A DNA stretch of 14,237 nt from Elusimicrobiota bacterium (GTDB taxonomy: Bacteria > CG03 > SLGR01 > PWQF01). The notes beneath the pieces are model-generated. The model saw only the letters and a program-made list of their open reading frames with translations. It was not told the origin of the DNA and made no database searches. Below, in pieces: positions 7,012 through 14,143 of the stretch. The position numbers were made by a program, and so were the translations under genes. The stretch's first letter is position 1, and every line of letters begins with the position of its first letter. The stretch spans positions 1 to 14,237 of the forward strand of contig PWOI01000050.1 of NCBI GenBank assembly GCA_003557485.1, in the 5' to 3' direction.

Positions 7012-8561
7012 TTTGCCACTTCCGTCATTCTGCTGCTTCTTATAACAGTTACCTTAACCTCCCCGGGATAATCTATATTCTCTTCTATTTTTCTTGCACA
7101 TTCCTTTGCAAGAGCGGCAGCTTTAAGGTCATCAACCTTATCCGGCTGAACTATTATCCTTATTTCCCTTCCCGCTGAGAGACAGTACGCCTCCTTTACC
7201 CCTTCAAAAGAAGCAGCTATTTCCTCAATTGAGCTCATCCGTTTTATATAATTGGTTATCTGCTGCCTTCTTGCCCCGGGACGGGAAGCTGATATACTGT
7301 CAGCGGCCTGAATCAGGACGGCCTCCGGAGTTTCCGGTTCCACGTCTCCGTGATGGCTCATTATGGCATTCTGAAGCCTTGCGCTTTCACCGTATTTTTT
7401 AGCAAGAGCCGCACCTATCTCAACGTGTGTGCCTTCCATCTCCCTGTCAACTGCCTTTCCAAGATCATGAAGAAGTCCGGCGCGGCGGGAAAATTCTGCA
7501 TCAAGTCCAAGTTCTTCTGCCATAACACCGGCGAATTTTGCCACCTCAACAGAATGGTGAAGGACATTCTGACCGTAGGACGTGCGGTACCGCATTTTAC
7601 CGAGTAGTTTAATCTCGTCATCACGCAGCCCTATTACCCCTGCTTCGGCAGCTGCATCCTCTCCTTCCTGAACGACAACATCTTCTACTTCTTTCCTTAT
7701 CTTCTCAACAATTTCCTCTATTCTGGACGGCTGTATTCTTCCGTCTTTAATCAGCTCATCCAGTGCGCGCCTTGCTATTTCCCGCCTTTCACCGTCAAAA
7801 GAAGAAAGTGACACAACCCCGGGAGTATCATCTATTATGATGTTAACTCCGGTTGCAGATTCCAATGCCCGGATGTTTCTTCCTTCTCTTCCTATTATTC
7901 TTCCTTTCATATCGTCGTCGGGAAGAGAAACATTGGTTACCGTAAGCTCTTCCGTTACTTCTGCGGCGTTGCCCTGTATGGCTCTGGCTATTACTTCTAT
8001 AGACTCTCTTTTTGCATCTTTTTTTGCACTTTCAACTATTGAATTATATAGCCGGTGGGCTTCGTCTTTTGCTTCTTCTTCAATTTGTTTCATCAGGCGT
8101 TCCCTTGCCTGCTTTGGAGACATCCTGGATATTTTTTCAAGGGTATCCTGTTCCCGGGACTGCATTTCCTTTAATGTTTTTTCCTTTTCACTGAAGGCAG
8201 CCTTGATTTGCTCTATTTCCCTGTCTTTTGCTTCTATTTCCTGCTGGCGTTTCTGAATTATATCCGCCTTTTTATCCAGGTCCTTTGAGCGCACCTCAAT
8301 CGATTTTCTCTCTTCTTCCAGTTTCTGTAAGTCCTGCTTTAATGATCCCTTAACTTCTTTTTCAGTTTCAGCCTTGATATCTCTGGCCTCAGCTTCTTTC
8401 TTCTCTAATTTTACCTGTGCTTCAGCCTTAACTGCTTCAAGCTGCCTGGTTACTTTTTCAAGTTCTTCCTGCCTCCCGGTGTTTTTTCCCTTGCGGGAAG
8501 TAAGAAGCAGAACAACAACCGCACCCGCGGCGGCGCCTATTACAGTATATAGTAAATTCAT
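7008..8561 (-). CDS. rny: Ribonuclease Y
   Basis: Membrane-anchored endoribonuclease that initiates mRNA decay. At 517 aa it matches the family. Domains in order: one N-terminal membrane segment (about 4-20, LYTVIGAAAGAVVVLLL), a long charged coiled coil (about 30-200), a KH RNA-binding domain with GRIIGREGRNIR (220-231), and an HD hydrolase domain with HHSVEVAKF (335-343), GLLHDLGKAVD (362-372; H365/D366) and the later Asp in IQAADSISASRPGARR (417-432). It starts 16 nt after the cyclo-ligase stop with a strong AAAGGAG. The pairing with ymdB is the conserved Rny/YmdB arrangement. No anomalies seen. Confidence 0.98.
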   Translation of the reverse strand: MNLLYTVIGAAAGAVVVLLLTSRKGKNTGRQEELEKVTRQLEAVKAEAQVKLEKKEAEARDIKAETEKEVKGSLKQDLQKLEEERKSIEVRSKDLDKKADIIQKRQQEIEAKDREIEQIKAAFSEKEKTLKEMQSREQDTLEKISRMSPKQARERLMKQIEEEAKDEAHRLYNSIVESAKKDAKRESIEVIARAIQGNAAEVTEELTVTNVSLPDDDMKGRIIGREGRNIRALESATGVNIIIDDTPGVVSLSSFDGERREIARRALDELIKDGRIQPSRIEEIVEKIRKEVEDVVVQEGEDAAAEAGVIGLRDDEIKLLGKMRYRTSYGQNVLHHSVEVAKFAGVMAEELGLDAEFSRRAGLLHDLGKAVDREMEGTHVEIGAALAKKYGESARLQNAIMSHHGDVEPETPEAVLIQAADSISASRPGARRQQITNYIKRMSSIEEIAASFEGVKEAYCLSAGREIRIIVQPDKVDDLKAAALAKECARKIEENIDYPGEVKVTVIRSSRMTEVAK

Positions 8562-8570
8562 GTTTATTTT

Positions 8571-8577
8571 CTCCTTT
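8571..8577 (-). promoter_or_regulatory. Strong Shine-Dalgarno for rny
   Basis: AAAGGAG lies nine bases before the rny ATG in one of the few real gaps of this region. Most other genes here rely on stop/start overlap, so rny probably receives independent ribosome loading and higher expression. Inference from the motif only. Confidence 0.7.
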
Positions 8578-9114
8578 CTATCTTTCCGTTACAACTTTTT
8601 TAACCTTAATATCATGCCGTTCACACGGAAGGTTATTTTCAATCCCGAAAGAGTAACAAAGCCCTATCGTATCTGTTTCTTCCGTAAGCTTAGCAAGAAA
8701 CCTGTCATAATAGCCGCCGCCGCGGCCCAGCCGGGCGCCCGAAGAAGTAAAACATACCCCCGGAACTACAATAACATCCAGATCTTCGGGATTTACAGTT
8801 TCTGTCCGGAGGGGCTGCGGTATTTCATACAACCCGGTTTCAAGTTCGGATATATTATTCAGGCGGTACGGAATTATTTTCCCGTCTTCTATCCGGGGAG
8901 CATAAACTATTTTCCCTGCCTCTATAAGTTTTTCAATGAGTTCCCGCGTGTCGGGTTCCCCTTGCACCGATACATACACCATCTCTTTTTCCGCTTTTTT
9001 CACAGCCGGAAGTTTCATCAGCCTGTTCAGTATTTTTATGTCCGCTTTTCTTTTTTCAGCTTTGTCAAAACCACGGCGAAGGCATATGTGTTTTTCTCTA
9101 AGTCCCTGTTTCAT
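8578..9114 (-). CDS. 5-formyltetrahydrofolate cyclo-ligase
   Basis: ATP-dependent enzyme converting 5-formyl-THF to 5,10-methenyl-THF (MTHFS; called ygfA/fau in E. coli). It has 178 aa, usual length. N-terminal basic helix with KQGLREKH; YVSVQGEPDTREL (47-59); VIVVPGVCF (114-122); the nucleotide-binding signature GARLGRGGGYYDRFL (126-140); and the C-terminal LPCERHDIKVKKVVTE (162-177), which matches the family's LPxExHD...VVTE. In many proteobacteria this gene directly follows zapA and 6S RNA; here rarA is inserted between them. ATGA overlap with rarA; its product feeds the same folate pool as FolD downstream. Confidence 0.95.
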   Translation of the reverse strand: MKQGLREKHICLRRGFDKAEKRKADIKILNRLMKLPAVKKAEKEMVYVSVQGEPDTRELIEKLIEAGKIVYAPRIEDGKIIPYRLNNISELETGLYEIPQPLRTETVNPEDLDVIVVPGVCFTSSGARLGRGGGYYDRFLAKLTEETDTIGLCYSFGIENNLPCERHDIKVKKVVTER

Positions 9115-10397
9115 TTTTCGGAATTTTCCTTTATAAACTTCATATACCTGCGTATATATTTTTCATGCCCCCTGTTTGATGGGGAGTAAAAATTTTTATC
9201 TTCGCTCATATATTTCTGGCGCACGTGACCGTACCTGAAGTCATGCGGATAAAGATACCTGTCAGCTCCCCTTTTTGTAAGGTGGCCGGGGACGGAAAAA
9301 CTTCCGCCTTTTTCTATATCTTTACTGGCCCTGTTTAAAGCCATATAGGAAGCATTGCTTTTAGGTGCAGTTGCTATATATACGGCCGCCTGCGCAAGTA
9401 TTATTCCGGCTTCGGGAAAACCTACTTTTTCAACACTGTCAAGAGCGGCGGAGGCAATAAGAAGCGCCTGGGGGTCAGCATTTCCCACATCTTCAGAAGC
9501 GCAGATAGCTATTCTGCGTGCGATAAACCTTTCATCTTCGCCGGAAGAGATCATTTTTGCAAGATAATATACGGCTGCATCCGGATCCGACCCTCTCATA
9601 CTTTTTATGAAAGCGGATATAGTATCATAATGCTGATCGCCGGTGCGGTCATATATTAATTTTTTATCAGAAGAAAGCAGTTCTACAGTTTTGCAGTCTA
9701 TCGTTCCTGACGGGTTGGAAGCGGACGCTGTTTCAAGAATATTAAGAGCATAACGGGCATCACCTGCAGATTTACGGGCTATCAGTTCAGCGGCCTGTTT
9801 TTCCAGGCAGCTGCTTTTCCGTCCCAGTCCTCTTTCTTTGTCCTTAACGGCATATTCGAGTATCTTGACTATATCTTTCCTATCTAAAGGCTTGAACTCA
9901 AATACAGAGGCCCTGGAAAGGAGTGGCCCCACAATAAAGTAATAGGGGTTTTCTGTGGTTATGCCGGCAAGGCTAATGTTTCCTTCTTCTACATCCGGAA
10001 GAAGAGCTTCCTGCTGAACACGTGAGAACCTGTGAAACTCGTCAACAATAAGCAGAGTTTTTGTTCCGTTTGAATTCATGCGGTTCTGTCCCTTGAGAAC
10101 GGCCTGTCTCAATTCTCTTACTCCGGAGCTTACAGCGTTTAATTTTTCAACTTCCGCATTTATTACGGAAGCAATAATTGAAGCCAGTGCTGTTTTTCCG
10201 CATCCTGGCGGGCCGTGAAATATAACAGAAAAAACCTTACCGGCCTCGATCATTGTTCTGAGCTGGCTTCCTGAAGAAAGAATATGCCCCTGGCCTGCAA
10301 ACTCATCAAGGGAGCGGGGACGCATACGCCAGGCCAGCGGTCTTTCTTTAAAAAACCTGGCTCTCATATATGCGTTTTTTTCAAATAAATCTTTCAT
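9111..10397 (-). CDS. rarA: Replication-associated recombination protein A (RarA/MgsA AAA+ ATPase)
   Basis: Clamp-loader-related AAA+ ATPase acting at stalled replication forks. At 428 aa it is normal length. It starts MKDLF, then PLAWRMRPRSLDEFAGQGHIL (20-40), the family N-terminus. Walker A is GPPGCGKTA (62-70) and Walker B LLIVDEFHRFS (115-125). The sensor region ITTENPYYFIVGPLLSR (146-162) follows. The C-terminal tetramerisation part has MRGSDPDAAVYYLAKM, ARRIAICASEDVGNADP and APKSNASYMAL. The usual DEIHRF is DEFHRF here. The ATG lies five bases after the U-tract of the 6S RNA, with no clear Shine-Dalgarno apart from the G-run belonging to the 6S closing stem, so its expression must be tied to 6S transcription or readthrough. 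Confidence 0.96.
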   Translation of the reverse strand: MKDLFEKNAYMRARFFKERPLAWRMRPRSLDEFAGQGHILSSGSQLRTMIEAGKVFSVIFHGPPGCGKTALASIIASVINAEVEKLNAVSSGVRELRQAVLKGQNRMNSNGTKTLLIVDEFHRFSRVQQEALLPDVEEGNISLAGITTENPYYFIVGPLLSRASVFEFKPLDRKDIVKILEYAVKDKERGLGRKSSCLEKQAAELIARKSAGDARYALNILETASASNPSGTIDCKTVELLSSDKKLIYDRTGDQHYDTISAFIKSMRGSDPDAAVYYLAKMISSGEDERFIARRIAICASEDVGNADPQALLIASAALDSVEKVGFPEAGIILAQAAVYIATAPKSNASYMALNRASKDIEKGGSFSVPGHLTKRGADRYLYPHDFRYGHVRQKYMSEDKNFYSPSNRGHEKYIRRYMKFIKENSEK

Positions 10398-10402
10398 AAT
10401 AT

Positions 10403-10420
10403 AAAAAACCCCCGCAATGC
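10403..10420 (-). terminator. Rho-independent-like 3' end of 6S RNA
   Basis: The 3' arm of the closing stem (GCATTGCGGGGG) runs straight into TTTTTT at 10403-10408. The GC-rich long-range stem followed by a U-tract could terminate transcription or define the processed 3' end. It lies only five bases before the rarA ATG, so any termination here would reduce rarA. Confidence 0.55.
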
Positions 10421-10558
10421 CGTAAATTTGCCAAAATTGAGCTTCATTTTAAATAGTGGTTGTCCTGCCCCGTCGGCCAAGGCCAATCGGGGACGCGGAT
10501 TCCCATTTAATTTAGTGTAGGCTCAATTTGACCGCTCTACACGAACACCGCAGGGGTT
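10405..10558 (-). ncRNA. ssrS: 6S RNA
   Basis: Small RNA that mimics an open promoter and sequesters housekeeping RNA polymerase. It fills the only sizeable intergenic gap, directly after zapA, the classical ssrS position. The minus strand begins with CCCCTGCGGTGTTCG, a familiar 6S 5' signature. The closing stem pairs 10546-10556 (CCCCTGCGGTG) with 10410-10420 (GCATTGCGGGG), eleven pairs including wobbles. A second stem pairs CAAATTGAGC (10521-10530) with GCTCAATTTTGG (10431-10442). The terminal hairpin lies at 10468-10492: CCCCG, then TTGGC with loop CTTG and GCCGA, then CGGGG, with one bulged A. An A/T-rich central bubble separates them. TGAGCC in the 5' strand matches TGAGCC just before the E. 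coli pRNA start region. Ends are estimated within a few bases; about 154 nt is somewhat short for the family (about 180). Confidence 0.9.
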
Positions 10559-10561
10559 AAT

Positions 10562-10849
10562 CTAAATTACTTCTTCTATTAAGTTGTTAAGGTGCTTTAT
10601 ATCTTCTTCAAGGGCATGGCTGCTCCCTGATTTGGTTTCCTGTAATTGAAGATATCTGTCTATTATTCTAAGCGCTGCCAGCATCATAAGCTTGTAGCTG
10701 TCAACCGTTCCGGTCTGATCTTCAACACTTTTTATTTCATCATTCAGAATATGACCAAGATTTTTCATATAAAGCGGGGACCACTTATCGTCTACAATCG
10801 TATACATCCTACCCGCCACCTCAATCTGTGCTGATTCTCTTTCCGGCAT
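10562..10849 (-). CDS. zapA: Cell division protein ZapA
   Basis: Z-ring-associated protein that cross-links FtsZ filaments. It has 95 aa, as expected. The N-terminal small alpha/beta domain contains IEVAGRMYTI (9-18), and the C-terminal half is helical and coiled-coil forming (about 50-95), with the typical YKLMMLAALRIIDRYLQL stretch (52-69). It lies 17 nt after the coiled-coil gene, with GAGGA upstream, and immediately before 6S RNA. That context strengthens the call, which would be moderate from sequence alone. Confidence 0.9.
   Translation of the reverse strand: MPERESAQIEVAGRMYTIVDDKWSPLYMKNLGHILNDEIKSVEDQTGTVDSYKLMMLAALRIIDRYLQLQETKSGSSHALEEDIKHLNNLIEEVI
10564..10590 (-). promoter_or_regulatory. 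Candidate promoter for 6S RNA inside the zapA 3' end
   Basis: Minus-strand TTAACA (10585-10590; close to TTGACA) is separated by 15 bases from TAATTT (10564-10569), which would place a start near 10557-10558, just where the 6S 5' signature begins. The -10 match is weak and the spacer short, so this is a suggestion. The alternative is processing from the pheST-zapA transcript. Confidence 0.3.
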
Positions 10850-10866
10850 AATTTATTTAAATTTCC

Positions 10867-11112
10867 TCATTTTACTTCTTCAAGCTTTTTTATAACACCA
10901 TTGATTTTTTCTGCTATTTTCTGCCTTTCGTTTAACAACTTTCTGTTTTTCTGTGCGATGCCCGGTACTTCACCGGCCTGATTTTCAAAATAGTCTAAAT
11001 TCTTTTTAAGACGTTCATTCTCTTCTTTATATTTTTCGCTTTCTTCATTCAGTTCCGAAAACTTTTTAACAAGCTCTTCTACTTTTAATTTTAGATCGTT
11101 AAAACCCCTCAT
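10867..11112 (-). CDS. Short coiled-coil protein, ZapB-like
   Basis: An 81-aa, almost wholly helical, highly charged protein (LKLKVEELVKKFSELNEESEKYKEENERL from residue 7, hydrophobics in heptad spacing). There is one helix-breaking GEVPGI near residue 48, then a second helix. No signal peptide and no cysteines. Length, composition and the position just upstream of zapA fit the small ZapB/TIGR02449-type division proteins that bind ZapA, but coiled coils resemble one another, so the assignment rests mainly on context. The start overlaps the pheT stop as TGATG, with only a weak GAGAGA upstream. Confidence 0.75.
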   Translation of the reverse strand: MRGFNDLKLKVEELVKKFSELNEESEKYKEENERLKKNLDYFENQAGEVPGIAQKNRKLLNERQKIAEKINGVIKKLEEVK

Positions 11113-13124
11113 CAGTTCTCTCTGAGCCTTACCGACAGGCCGTCTCTTAAGTTTTTTATTATCCGGTCCATTTTATCGTCTACCTGAGCTGATTTCAGTG
11201 TTCCGTCTGGAGAGTTGAATTCAAGCCTGTAAGCCATGCTTTTTGAGCCTTCCTTAATACCTTTTCCCGTATAAACATCAAAAAGATATATGTTCCTCAG
11301 CATATCCTCCCCTCCTGCAAAAATGTTATCATAAATCTCAGAGTGTGTCAACTTAGCGTCAGCAACAATACTGATATCCCTGTACACGGACGGAAATTCG
11401 CTCCAGGGCCGGAATTTTACATCTTTTATCAAATTTCCGTCAAACACTTCAGGGTTTAAATACGAACCGGTAAATCTCTCTTCTTTTATGCCAAGTATTT
11501 CAAGTATCTCTTTTTTTACAACACCGAAAAAGCCGGCTTCTTTCCCTTTAATAATCAATGCCGCGCTTCTTTCTTTTTCAAACCAGACAGAATCTATCCC
11601 GTAGGTCAAAGAATACTCCTGCTTCATTTCTTCAAGAACTCCGATAGCAGCTGCCTTAACATCAAAAAAATCACTGTTTTTTTCAACAAGCGCAAGTCTT
11701 TCCTCTTCAACAGCCCCTTTTATCCCTTTTCGGAAAACACTTCCTCTCTCGTAAAGTTTCACCCGGTCATTGCTTCTGTTTATATTATAAAGGGAAGCTT
11801 TTAACAGGCCCGAAAGAAGGTCCGGCCTCAGTATGTCAAAATTTTCCGTTATGGGGTTTTCCACCTCAACAGGCTTAAAACCATTTCCGGAATATATTTT
11901 TTCCATAATGCTGCCATCGCAGAGGGTAGGAGTACTAATCTGAAAGAAACCCGCTCCCCTGAGAAACTCTTCAGCCCTTTCAAATATATCCTCAGGCAGA
12001 ATCAGGTCCGTTTCGGCTGACACATTCGGCATAGTTTCCGGTATTCTGTCGTACCCATAGCACCTCGCAATCTCTTCTATAAGATCTATTTCCCGGCTTA
12101 CATCGCTGCGGAAAGAAGGAGGAACCACCTGAAGGCGCGGACTCTTTCCGTTTACAGTAAAATCCAGTTCCCTGAGATATTTTTTAATCTCTTTTTCAGG
12201 GATTTCGCAGCCCAAAACGCTTTTTACTTTATCAATATCAAGTTCTATAGAGTAAAGTTCAGAAGAGTTACCGGAATATTCTAACTCGGACGCTGATATA
12301 TCACCGCTGCAGATTTCAGCCATCAGGCCTGCAGCCCTAAGTAAAGACTTCCTGACCCCGCCGGGATCCACCCCTCTGGAAAAACGGTATGAACTCTCTG
12401 TAATGATACCGTGAAGGGACTCGGAACAGGAAACGGAAGACGGAAGAAAAAAGGCAGCTTCCAACAGTACGGTATCCGTAGATGATGAGACTGCTGTAGA
12501 CTCACCTCCCATAACACCGGCAAGAGCAATCGGGCCGCTGCCGTCCGCGATGACAATTTCATCTCCCTGAAGCTGCCTGTCAATTCCGTCCAGAGTAAAT
12601 ATATTCTCTCCTTTTTTCGCCTCCCTTACGGTTATCTCGGAACCGGTTATTTTCGCGGCGTCAAAAGCGTGGAGAGGTTGTCCGGTTTCCATAAGAACAT
12701 AGTTTGTTATATCAACTATGCTGTTCTGGGGACGCACCCCGCAGTCTATTAGCCGTTCTTTAAGCCATTTCGGCGATTGTGCTGCTTTGAGGGCAGTTAC
12801 AAACTTAAGATAATAGAGAGGACATTTTTCGGGACATCTGTTTTTTATTGAAAAATCCGGGGTTCTTTCTCCTGATTCGCTCGCCCCGGAACCGACATCA
12901 TATTTAAGTTTTCTCCCTAAAGCGACGGCAACTTCCCGCGCTACGCCAATAATACTGGCGCAGTCTCCCCGGTTGGGTGTAAGCTCTATCTCTATGATCT
13001 TTCCTGTAAGGCCATCCGTTACTTCCTCAACTTCAAGACCTCGTAGAGTCAGAATCTCCGCAAGTTCTTCAGCCGAAGGAAGGCCGTCCACATATTCTTT
13101 GAGCCACAGCAGGGGAACTTTCAT
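11112..13124 (-). CDS. pheT: Phenylalanyl-tRNA synthetase beta subunit lacking the B2 (EMAP-like) domain
   Basis: Beta chain of the alpha2-beta2 PheRS, carrying editing and tRNA-recognition domains. At 670 aa it is well below the usual bacterial 780-800. Seen: B1 start VPLLWLKEYVDGLPSAEELAEIL (3-25) and GLEVEEV (29-35). Then, within about eight residues, it passes to IEIELTPNRGDC (44-55), which normally follows a roughly 110-residue tRNA-binding insertion. The rest is in order: PQNSIVDITNYVLMETGQPLHAFD (132-155), ALAGVMGG (200-207), RFSRGVDP (247-254), LIEEIARCYGYDRIP (348-362), ILRPDLLSGLL (431-441) and the C-terminal FDX-ACB anticodon domain (about 570-670, FRPWSEFPSVYRDISIV). A stretch before DFFDVKA (about 485) also looks shortened. 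No frame break seen. TGATG junctions on both sides couple it to pheS and the coiled-coil gene. Confidence 0.97.
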   Translation of the reverse strand: MKVPLLWLKEYVDGLPSAEELAEILTLRGLEVEEVTDGLTGKIIEIELTPNRGDCASIIGVAREVAVALGRKLKYDVGSGASESGERTPDFSIKNRCPEKCPLYYLKFVTALKAAQSPKWLKERLIDCGVRPQNSIVDITNYVLMETGQPLHAFDAAKITGSEITVREAKKGENIFTLDGIDRQLQGDEIVIADGSGPIALAGVMGGESTAVSSSTDTVLLEAAFFLPSSVSCSESLHGIITESSYRFSRGVDPGGVRKSLLRAAGLMAEICSGDISASELEYSGNSSELYSIELDIDKVKSVLGCEIPEKEIKKYLRELDFTVNGKSPRLQVVPPSFRSDVSREIDLIEEIARCYGYDRIPETMPNVSAETDLILPEDIFERAEEFLRGAGFFQISTPTLCDGSIMEKIYSGNGFKPVEVENPITENFDILRPDLLSGLLKASLYNINRSNDRVKLYERGSVFRKGIKGAVEEERLALVEKNSDFFDVKAAAIGVLEEMKQEYSLTYGIDSVWFEKERSAALIIKGKEAGFFGVVKKEILEILGIKEERFTGSYLNPEVFDGNLIKDVKFRPWSEFPSVYRDISIVADAKLTHSEIYDNIFAGGEDMLRNIYLFDVYTGKGIKEGSKSMAYRLEFNSPDGTLKSAQVDDKMDRIIKNLRDGLSVRLREN

Positions 13125-14143
13125 CAGAACTGTTTTAAAAACCTCAAATCATTCTGTATAAAAAGCCTTAAATCATGTATATCATATTTAAGCATAGCTA
13201 TCCTCTCTATTCCCATCCCGAACGCAAACCCCTGCCATTTATCGCTATCAACTCCGCAGTGGCTGAACACCTCAGGATCTACCATTCCCGCCCCCAGTAT
13301 TTCAAGCCAGCCTTTATATGAGCAGGACGGGCAGCCTTTTCCCTTGCATATTCCACAACTGATATCCATTTCTGCAGAGGGTTCGGTAAAAGGAAAAAAT
13401 GAAGGCCTGAATCTTGTTTTAACTTTGCTTCCAAACATTCTCTTTGCAAAAAGATGAAGAACCCCTTTAAGATCGGCAAAAGTCACATTACAGTCTACCA
13501 TTAAACCTTCTACCTGGTGAAAGACCGGAAGATGTGAAGCATCAACAGTATCCCTTCTGTAACAGCGGCCGGGAGCAATAAATTTATAAGGAGGTTTCTT
13601 TTTCTCCATAACCCTTACCTGAACCGGGGAGGTATGCGTCCGGAGAAGCGTGTTTTTATATCCCTTCACATAAAAAGTGTCGTGCATAGCCCGGGCCGGA
13701 TGGTTCTCCGGGATATTCAGTGCCGTAAAATTATAATACTCGGTTTCTACGTCAGGGCCGTAGGCAACCCCAAAGCCCATCGATCTAAAAATATTCTCCA
13801 CTTCGTTCAAGACTTTTCTAACAGGATGTATTTTTCCCCGTTCAATAAGAGGCGGAGGAAGTGTAGGGTCAAATATATCTTCTTTTTTACAAGAACTGAC
13901 GAATTCGGATTTCCTTTTTTCCATAAGATCTGTAAGCTTCTTTTTAATACGGTTAAGCTCACGGCCGCGGGCCGGCCTTTCCTTTTCGGGCGATTTTCCC
14001 ATCTGTGAAAAAAGGTCTTTAAGAAGCCCCTGCCTTCCAATATACTTTACCCGTATATTTTCAAGCTCATCTGCAGATGAGCATTTGTTAATATCAGATA
14101 CGGCCTGTTTTTCGGCGGCAGTGTATTCCTTGAAATCAGTCAT
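13124..14143 (-). CDS. pheS: Phenylalanyl-tRNA synthetase alpha subunit
   Basis: Catalytic alpha chain of PheRS (class II synthetase), charging tRNA-Phe. It has 339 aa, full length. An N-terminal helical arm (1-85) is followed by HPVRKVLNEVENIFRSMGF (106-124), the motif 2 region FHQVEGLMVD (208-217), RPSFFPFTEPSAEMD (246-260), a four-cysteine segment CGICKGKGCPSCSYKGW (263-279), LGAGMVDPEVF (283-293) and motif 3 GFAFGMGIERIAMLKY (305-320). The start overlaps the TPR gene's stop as ATGA. Nothing abnormal is seen in this subunit, in contrast to the trimmed beta subunit encoded next. Confidence 0.98.
   Translation of the reverse strand: MTDFKEYTAAEKQAVSDINKCSSADELENIRVKYIGRQGLLKDLFSQMGKSPEKERPARGRELNRIKKKLTDLMEKRKSEFVSSCKKEDIFDPTLPPPLIERGKIHPVRKVLNEVENIFRSMGFGVAYGPDVETEYYNFTALNIPENHPARAMHDTFYVKGYKNTLLRTHTSPVQVRVMEKKKPPYKFIAPGRCYRRDTVDASHLPVFHQVEGLMVDCNVTFADLKGVLHLFAKRMFGSKVKTRFRPSFFPFTEPSAEMDISCGICKGKGCPSCSYKGWLEILGAGMVDPEVFSHCGVDSDKWQGFAFGMGIERIAMLKYDIHDLRLFIQNDLRFLKQF

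Noticed and set aside
8374-9189. 271-codon plus-strand open frame
   Set aside because: It lies antisense to rny and the folate cyclo-ligase, has a Phe/Ser/Tyr-rich low-complexity translation with no recognisable domain, and crosses two well-supported genes.
10468-10492. Strong GC hairpin considered as an independent terminator for zapA
   Set aside because: No U-tract follows it, and it fits as the terminal hairpin of the 6S RNA.
10398-10561. Riboswitch or attenuator leader for rarA
   Set aside because: The long-range closing stem, 6S signature sequence and zapA location explain the gap better; no known metabolite-aptamer core is visible.
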